A stretch of DNA of 64,000 bases, from positions 652,501 through 716,500 of the forward strand of contig JAWHQI010000277.1 of the NCBI GenBank assembly GCA_033032865.1, in the 5' to 3' direction. Shown here piece by piece: positions 28,301 to 39,000 of the stretch. How positions within the stretch are numbered: the stretch's first letter is position 1; each line of letters opens with the position of its first letter. The notes under the pieces are model-generated. The model did not search any database and was not told where the DNA came from. It was given only the letters and a program-made list of their open reading frames with translations. This stretch comes from Dactylorhiza incarnata (lineage: Eukaryota > Streptophyta > Magnoliopsida > Asparagales > Orchidaceae). A program made the position numbers and the translations under genes.

Positions 28301-31300
28301 GAATCATAATTCTTTTTTAAACCAAACTCCTTTTGATTTAATGTGTGAAAATGATCCTTTTTAGAAATGATTTTGTAAGTTAATTTATCCTTGTTATTCA
28401 AAATCTTATGATGAAATTTATTAGGTGACATTTGAAATTTTTCAACAAAAGATTTTAATTGTTTTAACTTACAAGTTAAAGCATCATTTTCACCTATCAA
28501 TTTTTCATTATGTTCTTTTGAAACTAAGAGCCCTTTTTCAATTTCCTTGAATTTTTCCTTAAATAAATTGCAATCAAAACAAGGAGTAGGAATTGTAACT
28601 AAAGAGCATGAAATAGAATTTAACACATCAATATTTGTTTCTACTTTATCGTTTGCTTTTAAAGATTTATTTTCTAAACGTAATTTGGAATTAACAATTT
28701 TTAACTTTAAAATTTTACGTTTAGCAATTTTAAGCATACGAGAAGTAGAAATAGAATTCGTTACAAAAAGAGAAGATTTAGATTTTCTTACCTTGCTATA
28801 GTTTTCGTCTTCTCTTTTGCTTGATGTGTTGCCAATAAATGAGTCCAACATTGTGACGTTGTATTTTTCTTCCTCCAAGCATGAGTCCTCATCGATTTCT
28901 TCTCTTGGATCCATAAGGAATTCCTCGTCGATTTCACTCTTAGATTTATCATCCTCCAAGAGTGAGTCCTTGTCGATTTCTTCTCTTGGATCCATAAGGA
29001 ATTCCTCTTGTTCATCATCTGTGGAAGGAAGATTATAAGTATTCTCAAGAAATTTCCAAACTTCATAAGCAGTAGGAAGTGTATAAATAAGTTTGAAAAT
29101 ATTTTGATCTAATGCACAATATAGACTATTCATAGATTTGGCATTTAAAAATATTTCATTTTTATTTAAAATACTTGGGGGCATTTTAATTGTAATATTT
29201 CATACTTTAATATCCAAAGATTTAAGAAATCTTTCCATAAGAAATTTCCACCCATTATAATTTTTGCCTTCAAATAAAAGTGGTGCTAAAGATTTTTCAT
29301 TTATAAGAAAATTTCCCCTACTAGTAGAAGCGAGATCATGAGACGCCATTATTCCCGGTGGTTAAACCGATTTGGAATAACCTACCTCTGATACCAATTG
29401 TTGGATCTTACGGCGCCCTTAGAGGGGGGGTGAATAAGGGAATAAAATTCTTTCTATAATTTTCAAGATAATTACTAAATTGTTTTATAATGAAGGAGAT
29501 TGAAATAAACAATTTAGATTAAGAATTGAAAACTTAGAACACAATATAATAGAGATTACGCCAAATGATAGAAATCAAGTAAACACAAAAGAGACATGAT
29601 TATATTATATGAAAAAGTGTTTACATAAATTTGATTTCTATATCGCTAGAAATCGGAGGCGTACAAATGTAAATTTCTTTTTGTTTACCAATCCTTCTCC
29701 CAAGGATCGGAAGGCTATCACTTGTCTCTCCCTAGACCAAGCCCAAGCCTATCCTCTAGATCTTCCCAAGATCTAGACGTAGCACACAAGGCCACGATTT
29801 CCCACCAAGCCACGCAAGGACTTGGACGCTCCGCACAAGGAAGCGATTTTCCCCTAAGCCACGCAAGGACTTAGACGCTCCGCACAAGGAAGCGATTTTC
29901 CCTACCAATACAAAGTAAAATGTATATAAATGAAAATACAAGATAAAATAAGAACTCCCTAGAAATTCAGATCTCTGAAAGGAAGGTTGAAGCCTCGAGA
30001 TGATCCTTGATGTAGAAGCGCGTCCGATCTCGTCTTCAATTTCAAACCTTCTCAGCATAAATGGGAGTTCATGAGGTTCTGGAGCTCTCTGGATGGAATG
30101 CACTCAGGAAGGGACTTAGAATCTTTTGTGGTTGAAATGCACGAACACAAGGTGTCAATTTATAGAAAATCGCTGTCGGAATTTCCGACAGTGACTGTCG
30201 GAATTTTCCGACAGCGCTAAACTGCCGCTGGAGTGCCGTCGTGGGTGGAGTCGTGGGCAGTTGGTGTAACCGTCGAGCTGTCGCCTGGGCGACATCGATG
30301 TCGGATTTCCGACATCTCAAAACTGCTTTTCGTCGTGCTGCCGTGGGGGAAAGTAGTTGTAACTTCTCTGCTGTCGCCTGGGCGACATTGACTGTCGCCT
30401 GGGCGACATTGACTGTCGCCTGGGCGACAGTGACTGTCGCCTGGGCGACATCTCCTCTTCATTTTTGCCATCCTAAACTTCTCCAGACTGTAGATTGAGT
30501 CGTTCTCATCTCCGAAATGGGGTGGCACATTCCGTAACTCTTCCTGGATTGAAAGTTATGGCCATTTTAAGATCAGCACACAAAACTCATCCAACCTGAG
30601 ACTTGTCGTTCTCGGATCATGCCCATGAACGAGGACTTGTCTCCTCATTGAACCTATACAACCTGGCCACTATAAACACACAAAAGACTAGATCAAATAC
30701 AACACGGTATTTGTTATTCTCAAACCAAGAGATGCGGAAAGCAAGCTCCAACATTTTCATCTCGCATTGGTCACGCCTAAGGTCAGGGCATGACCTGAGG
30801 GCGTGTTCAGCAAAATTACGACAAATTTTGCGATTTTTCCAGAACGCTTCCTGGGCTTTTATTTTGGCGGTTTTTCATCGGTACACGTCCTCAAGTCAGG
30901 GCGTGTAACTCAATTTTTTTGCTATAAATAGAGGCCGATTCTAGGAGTTCAAGCATTCAGTCCCTACTTTTAGATTGGATCATTCTACTTCATTTTTTGC
31001 ATTTTCTATTGTCTTTTTTATTTGCTCTTTACTTTTTTTCTTGCACTTTTAATTTCTTAGTGTAATCCTTCAACTTTCTTACTATTTGTATTCATGTCAT
31101 TTTTTTATTTAGAAAAATTGTCTTTTCATTCAAACATGTCTAGCTAATTGCTTTTTGCCTTTGATTCGATGATCTTTTTTTGTAATTTAATTATGCAATT
31201 TATTTTTCCATAAGCTTTGAATGAAGATCTCGATTTACTTTTGAATTAGAAATTATTGTCTTCATATTTCCAGTATATGATAGTCAATTTAGCTTCGTAT

Positions 31301-34300
31301 TCTAGTTGGTCTAGCGATCCGTGAATACAAGTAGATCGCTCGTTGGTAAAAAAAAGTTGCATGCAGGCCATCGAGAGAGGAAGACATAAATTTTCCGGAT
31401 TGGAGTCGGATCCAATAGTGGGGTTCACCTCGTAAAACAAGCTTAGGTGTTTCGACTGGTCGAGAGATTTTAATCGATCAACCTAAGGCTTGGTGGTAGT
31501 ATTCCTCTAGCGAGATACTATCATAATTTGGGAACCTCCACGGTCTAGTTATTTTTATCAAACGCTTATTAATAGTTAGAATTACTAATTGTTTCACTTT
31601 AGAAGGATTCTAGATCAAATGCTCTTTTATTAATTTTGTCTGCGTATTTTATCATTTCAAGAACAACCCCAATTTTATTTTGCTGTTAAAATAATAGAAT
31701 ATAGTGAGTAAAAGTACTCAACAAGCCTCGTGGAATACAACACTTTATATTCCTAAATATCATATGTTATAAACGGTAGGTACACTTCCCTATACTTTAT
31801 AGAATTGGAGAAACTAATCCCTAAATTTTACGTATCATCTTTCACGGGGGTGGAGGTGCAGTTTTTTGAGACAAAGGAAAGGTGGAGGTAAAGAAGAAAA
31901 AGCCTCATAAGAAGGAGAAAGGGATGATTGTTCAAAGCTGGAGTGAATCATCATCATCTTCATCTTAGGACATCTCAGATTCAGATGAAGAAGAAAAAGA
32001 ACCTGAAGATAAGTGTCTGGAGGCACATGAAGAGGAAGAGACCTCAACATTTAATGAGATACTCAATATAGACTCCTTTGATTTTAATTCTCCTGATTTA
32101 AAAATATCTTCGAAAATTTATTTAATGAAAACATAAATTTTGAAAGAAAAATTTAATCTCTAGTGGATGAAAATGAAGAACTCACCCAGTGCAACATTGC
32201 ATTGCATGAAAAGCTTGAGTCTCACACTTCAATAGAATTCATTGATTGTGACTCCTGGGTTGATGAGAAGAAGGCTCTTGAAGAAGAGCTAAGGATATCC
32301 CATGAAGAGAACAAAAGACTATCCTCTGAATTAAATAAATCTATCTCAATGTGAACTCAACAGTTTAAATTATAGGAGTAACAAAATCCAAGACATCACT
32401 AAGAACTTTCAAGCGAGGTTCAATGAGTGGGGTATTGGAGTTAACCATGCAATTGCTGTTGAGCAAGCTTTTGCTTCCACCAGGAAGGCCCCTCCAATGT
32501 TTGTATTTGGAAGTGTGGAAAATAAAGGGAAAGAGATCTATGGACAAAAAATAAAATAGATCAGGAAGTATACTTCCAGAGTTGCAAGGAAATTCAAGCT
32601 ACGTAATCATCCAATGAAAACCACCTGGAAGTGTCTATAAATTCAATCTCCCGCCTATTTTTATCTTCAAAATTAAAAATCCTTCTCACCAATACAAAGG
32701 GTAAGGAAAGACAACAAAATTCAGCTTGCCTCATTATGGGGTCAACGATCGTAGACCGACCGGTCACCGAACGTTGACCACTTAAGCCGTTGATCGTCGA
32801 TCGATCGATCAACAATCAACGATGGTTGTTGACCCTACTGTAGCCGGTTGATTCCCGAATGCTGATCATCAGGCTCATTTGTGTCCAACCATCATTGATC
32901 GTCGACCACAGCTTCGATCAACGATCATCAACGATCGTTGATCGTAGACCTCAACATCGATCAATGATCGTTGACCGTTGTTCTCATCGGCGCTCAACGA
33001 TTGTTAATCGAAGGCAGACTCTCAAGTCTCCCTGAGAACAGTCTATCCAGATTCCTGCTACCTTCTCTTCCTTCCCTATGCCTCCTAAGAGGAAAAACAC
33101 GTACAATAAATTTCACTGCTTTCGTTGTGGCAAAGTAGACCACTTCATAATTACTGTTAGCACAACAACACAAACACCTTCCCAGGAGCCATACAGGGAA
33201 TGCAAGGGTTTGTGGCTCTCATGTTGTGTTTGGTAAGGGTCTCAAATATATACTGGGTCTTATCCTTTTTTATTGCATGTTGTTGTGAGTCCAAGCTCCA
33301 GCAAGCTGCACACTTGGTATTTGGACCATGGTTGCTCCAGACAAATGACTGAAAATAGAAGCTTATTGACAAGCTATTGTGCAAGGAAGGGACCCAAATT
33401 CATCTTTAGAGATTCATGCCATGTTATGGTAACTTTTACCTAGGTAACAGAACCCTTACTGATGTGGCTTATGTGGAAGGATTGAAACACAATCTGATAA
33501 GCATAAACCAACTCTGTTATAAAGGTTATCTAGTTTTTTCCACTATAATAAATGCACTGTAAAGGAAGATAGATCAAACAAAATAGTCTTTACTAGAACT
33601 AGGGTTGACAAAATTTATTTTGTCAACTTTAGTCCGGTAGGAACTCTTGTGTGGCCCGCATATGGCATAAGAGATTAGTTCATCTCAATTTTAAAATATT
33701 AGGTAAATTATCTAATTTAAATCTATTTAGAGGTCTACCTAAATCTAAATATGTAAAGGATAGACCTTGCAGAGCTTACCAACTTGGGAAACAAACCAAG
33801 GTCTCCCTTAAGAGCAAAACAATCCATGATACCCATAGGTGTCTCTACCTACTCCACATGAATTTGTTTGACTTCATTTCCATTATTAGTTTAGGTGGAA
33901 AAAATACTCCCTAGTAATTGTTGATGATTATTTTAAGTTCACAATTTCACATATGTATTCTTTTTGAGAAGCGAGTCTAATATTTTTGGAATTCCCACTG
34001 TCTTTCTCAAGCAAATCGAGAATGAGATGACTATTTTAGTTGTCATGATTAGAAGTGATCATGTGGCTGAATTTGAGTCTCATAGGATGAGAGATTTGTG
34101 AATCCATAGGTATCAAATAAAGTTTCTCCTCTCTTAGAACTCTACAACAAAATCAAGTTGCAGAGAAAAAGAACATAGCACTCATAGAGGCAGATATGAC
34201 TATTGGCTGAAATCAAAGTACCTATGTATTTTTGGGCAGAGGCTGTAAACACTGGTTGACATGTGTTGAACAGATCATTAATCAACAAATTGCATGAAAA

Positions 34301-36043
34301 GACTGCTTATGAACTTTTTAAAGAATGGACCCCAACCATTGCACACTTTAGGGTATTTGTGCACATTTGTTTCATTTTGAATAACATCTAGCCAAATTTG
34401 AAGCCAAAGTTGATGAATGAATATTCTTTGGATATTCCTCCACCAACAAAGCATATAGGTGCTACAATAAGAAAATTATGTGTAGAAGAGTCAATTAATG
34501 TAACATTTGATGAATCTAGCATTCTTTTTGAGGAGAAAAATTCCTCTGATCTAGTCTTGCAGATGGAGAGGATATCCATAAGAAAGAAAATTGAAGGCCA
34601 AGATACTAATGATAGCTGCCCAGAAAAAGAAGAGAATGATGATGAAGAAACAACAAATCAAGTAGCAAAGAATGATGTTGTTACTTATGAAGTTACTCTA
34701 GAAGACACTTTAGCACCAGAAGTTGAAGAAGTCAATAAAGTGGTAGACACTGTAGACATTCCTGAAGGAGAAACTCAAGACACTCTCCCAACATAGCTGT
34801 CTAGAATCTTCAAATATATCAAAGACTACCTCTACATCAAGTAATTGGGAACCTGCAAGATCTAGTTAAAACAAGAACATCTACGTCTAATGAATGTTAT
34901 TTTGTAATTCCATTTCATAGGTTGAGCCCAAGATTTTTTGAGAAAGCAAATGAGTTGGAACAAGTTAAAAGACAGCATGATTGAAAGCTAGTAGAAAAGC
35001 CAAAACATCATCCTGTTATTAGTACCAAATGGGTTTATAGTAACAAACTAGACCCTAGTGGTGTGGCCATAAGGAACAAAGCAAGACTTGTGGCTCAAGA
35101 CTATAAGCAAGAGGAATGGATTGACTATGTTCAAACATTTACTCTTTTTGCTAAAGTTAAGGTCATTAGACTCTTCTTGGCCTGCAACACACCATGATAT
35201 CAAGGTATATCAAATGGATGTAAAGAGTGCATTTCTAAATGAGAAATTGCAAGAGAAAGTGTATATTGCACAACCTCCAAATTTTGTCTCTTCAACTCAT
35301 CCATCTTTTTATTTATAAATTAGATAAAGCCATATATAGTCTCAAACAAGTACCTAGAGTTTGGTATGAAACTTTATCAACTTTTCTCTTGGAGAACCAC
35401 TTCATCAGGGGACAAGTGGATAACTCTATTCACTAGTAAACATAAGAACGAGTTATTGATTGTTCAAATATGTATAAATGATATAATCTTTTGAAACTCG
35501 GATGACAAGTTTTGCACTAGATTTGTCAATCTAATGCAAAACAAGTTTGAAATGAGTAACATGGGGGAAATTTTAATGAAGGTATCTTCATTAACCAGTC
35601 CAAATATACTAGACAATCCTATAGAAATTTGGAATGAAGACTGTTTTCTCTCATAAGTAATGTTATTGATAATGATGAGAATACTAAAACTATTGATTCC
35701 AGACTCTATAGAGGTATTATTGACTCAATACTTTATCTAATAGCAAGAAGGACAGACATTATTTTTCTACATACGCTTGTGTAAGTTTTCAAGTCTCACC
35801 TAAGAAATCTCATCTCTCATATGTAAGGAAAATCCGAAGGGTACTTGAATGACACCCCAGAACTTTGATTATGGTATCCTAGAGAGTCAGAGTTTGCACT
35901 AATTGGTTGCTTAGTTAGTGCGATCATATTTCTAGCCTAACTGTTATCTGAAATGTAACATATAACCTAACTCAATAATTTCTTTGAAAATCATTTTAAG
36001 TGAAGAGAAATTAAATTTGTGTTAATTTGGTTCTCTTCTCTAA

Positions 36044-36078
<35 letters not shown>

Positions 36079-39000
36079 TTGAGAAGTATTGAGAGAGTCT
36101 ATTCCATACTTTCAGTTATACTGCACAATATTCTTTATTTACCTCTATTTTTTAACCGGCCAAGCTTAACTCCAGAAGTTATATATTCATTGTATCATCT
36201 TTCTTATATGTAATCGTTCCAAGATACTTAACCATATCACGATTAGGTATCACTTTTTATTCTAATTATGTCCTCGTCTATTGAAGTAGACCAGCTAAGC
36301 TTTTGTGGTTCCTTATGAGTATTTCTTTTTTGAATTTTCATGTAAGGCTCAGGTGTTTGATTTTGAGTAATAGTGGAACTGATAATCTATTGTTGTAATT
36401 GAGGCTTGACTCATCAAGTTTCTTATTCTTAAACTTTGTAAAGGACTTCATTCTTACCATTGTTGCCATATTTTTGCTTCATGGACACGTATATTGCAGA
36501 ATCTGAATAAATTATTAAAATTTATTTTACTGATCAGCTTATTGTTTACCACACCTTCAGTTGGTTGAACACTACAATGACAGAAAATAGGAAGGTCCTG
36601 AGTTCGCAAGATCTTGATGCCTTTGACAAGGTATTACAGCTGCTTTTGAGAAATACTTGTAAGAACTTCCTGTTAGTCTCATTATTCAATGCAAACAAAC
36701 TCTATATTTTTTAGTTTGACTGACTGCGTCAAAAATGAATTTTTTTTTTAATTCCAAATTGAGTCATTTCAACTAGTTTAAATTGATTCAGAGTTCTTCA
36801 CTTTGGCCTGTAATGATTCATTTCTTTCTCCATAGAAATTGAGTTTTATTTATTTATGTATATAATATTCGTACATTATATGTTTTATAATGTAAAGTTG
36901 ACCCAGTAGTTGGGATAAGGCTATGGCTGATGATATGATACGGTATCGAACAAATCACGAGGCATGCTTGCATTAAACGGGAAAACGGATACAATCCGGC
37001 GCGGACGCCGGCCAAGATCTAGGAGGCTGGTTCCTCCTAAGACCCCTCTCTCAAATGAGAGTCAAAACCCTAATGATCAAAAGATCCCTAAAACACTCCC
37101 ATACCTCCTCCTTATATAGGGAGGAGGGGGCTCACAAGACAATAACAATAAAAAAAATACTTAATTAATATTAATTAATTAATATGAATTAATTAATCAA
37201 TACCAATTAATTACAGTAATTAACTAAGGAGGTTTTCACATGCGCTCCTGTGACTCCTGCCAGGTGGTGTGCTCAAGCGGATGTGACGTCGTAACAATAT
37301 GCCGCCCTTGAAAATGGACCTTGCCCTCAAGGTCAAGGTTAGATGATTTGTCGGGGTCTTTAATAATGTCGGCAGCGGGTATAGTTGAAAAAAAAACATG
37401 GCGGATTTGAGGAGGAATAAGAATGATTAACAAAAATGGTGAGGGGAATGGGTTGTCTGGTGGGTGTAATGACGAGTGCACGGGAAAAGGAAAAATTAAA
37501 AGGTGTGGGGGAGAAAATGGCAGGCTGGTGGCAGTAGGGTGTTGAGTGGTGTGCCCAATAGGTGTCGTGAAGGAGAGGGACTGCAGAAAGGGGAAATAAG
37601 ACAAGAAGTTTTTAAGACGCGTGAAGGAAATGGGTTGCGAAGAGGAGAAAAGGGTGGAGGCTTGCTGAAATTTGCAGGAAGGGTGTCCGACACGCGGTGG
37701 TAGGCAGCAGAAGAAAGAAGGCAGGAAACGGTTGTGCGCATCGTTGGCCAAAGAGGGGGCCGATGCCGCCAGGGATCGGGGCGCTGAGCGGGAAACTGCC
37801 GCGACGAAGACCGTGCGCTAAGCTTGAAGCGACGACGACTGGAAGCTTGGAGCGACTGCGCGCTGAGCATGAAGCGACTGGGCGCTGAGGGGAAAAAGTA
37901 GGGTAGCCTGTATATGGGGAGGTGCCGATCTGGGGCCGTGCCAGGCAGGTGCGTCGTGAGCGGGGAAGGTTGCAGGCACGACGACGAGGGGGAGTCGACG
38001 ACCCAGATGCATGAGTCCATGGGGTGCGTCGTCCGACAGAGGAAGGTCCGGGAGGCTGGGACTTGGATCGGTGCGACTGCAGCAAAGCAGGAGGCGTCAA
38101 CGTTGGTGAGGAGCCTCGAATACGTCATGTCGCAGCGCTGAAAGCATCGAGCGGCTGACATCTAAGGCAGCGGGCTCGGCGTCGTTTGTTGTGGAAGGCG
38201 GAGCCACCAGTGGAGAAACCGCCGGTTTTCCTCGAGTGGCCTGGATGCTGTGAAGTAGGCCGATGTCGTGGAGCTGGGAGGCAGTTCGATCAAAGTGGGC
38301 GTGGATGGAGTTGTTGGTACCCGGCGGCTGCAGGGGCAGCGGGCGAAGGCCGGCAGGTCGAACCATTGATAGGGTATCGAACAAATCACGAGGCATGCTT
38401 GCATTAAATGGGAAAACGGATACAATCCGGCGCGGCCGCCGGCCAAGATCTAGGAGGCTGGTTCCTCCTAAGACCCCTCTCTCAAATGAGAGTCAAAACC
38501 CTAATGATCAAAAGATCCCTAAAACACTCTCATACCTCCTCCTTATATAGGGAGGAGGAGGCTCACAAGACAATAACAATAAAAAAAATACTTAATTAAT
38601 ATTAATTAATTAATATGAATTAATTAATTAATACCAATTAATTACAGTAATTAACTAAGGAGGTTTCCACATGCGCTCCTGTGACTCCTGCCAGGTGGTG
38701 TGCTCAGGCGGATGCGACGTCGTAACATGATATTATATTTTTTTTAAATATATTTATTTCTTGTTGGATCATTCTCATTGTAGAATTCGAGTTCTAAAGC
38801 TTGAAATCAAGCGTAACTGAGTTTTGGTTGAGTCAGAATTATAGAGATTTTTATTTTCAGCTTCCTTTCTCATGCAAGTGACAGACATCTCTGTAGGCTT
38901 TCGCTTGCTTTTTTTCCCTCTTTGCTATTTCTATCTAAATATTTAGCATTTAACTCTCATTATTTACTGGTAGCATTTAACTCTCAAATCTAAAACTCTC

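Larger units (their letters stand above)
22028..30753 (-). mobile_element. complete, young, gag-only LTR retrotransposon (Copia/SIRE-like, non-autonomous)
   Basis: Two 1355-bp LTRs (22028-23382 and 29399-30753) and a 5-bp duplication TTTTC (22023-22027 and 30754-30758) delimit a full element of 8726 bp. The primer-binding site next to the right LTR (minus strand TGGTATCAGAGG, 29385-29396) and the polypurine AAGGGGGAGAT next to the left LTR set the minus orientation. The only coding sequence is a gag (29349-27805). No protease, integrase, RT or RNase H could be found in the 6-kb AT-rich interior, so mobility must have been supplied in trans. By eye the two LTRs differ at only two positions, so insertion is recent. 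Confidence 0.9.
31838..35920 (+). mobile_element. degenerate Copia element lacking recognisable LTRs
   Basis: Collinear remnants on the plus strand are: an acidic Ser-rich gag part (31880-32110), a coiled-coil gag part (32163-32354, [11 protein letters not shown]...), a [10 protein letters not shown] zinc knuckle (about 33117), GAG-pre-integrase ([19 protein letters not shown], 33651), integrase pieces (33840-34390), an acidic linker (34398-34796) and RT ([31 protein letters not shown], 35030-35436). RNase H-like traces follow. Many frameshifts and stops are present. The 5' end abuts the Gypsy LTR end at 31837. Confidence 0.75.
36936..38727 (-). mobile_element. small LTR retrotransposon deletion derivative (Gypsy-related)
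   Basis: Two 361-bp direct repeats (36936-37296 and 38367-38727), each TGATA...GTAACA, flank 1070 bp of interior. A 5-bp duplication TGATA lies outside (36931-36935 and 38728-38732). The minus strand just inside the left LTR retains a Gypsy polyprotein C-terminal signature ([16 protein letters not shown]), so the orientation is minus and the interior is a large deletion derivative. The rest of the interior is GC-rich without a domain. The LTRs differ at about nine sites by eye. It lies in the last PTEN2 intron. Confidence 0.82.

Noticed and set aside
22034..30905. CRISPR-like direct repeats
   Set aside because: The repeats are LTR-internal palindromes without uniform spacers, in plant nuclear DNA.
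37236..38161. Long minus-strand open frames in the small LTR element
   Set aside because: GC-rich interior gives several overlapping frames; only the short [12 protein letters not shown] tail has family meaning.
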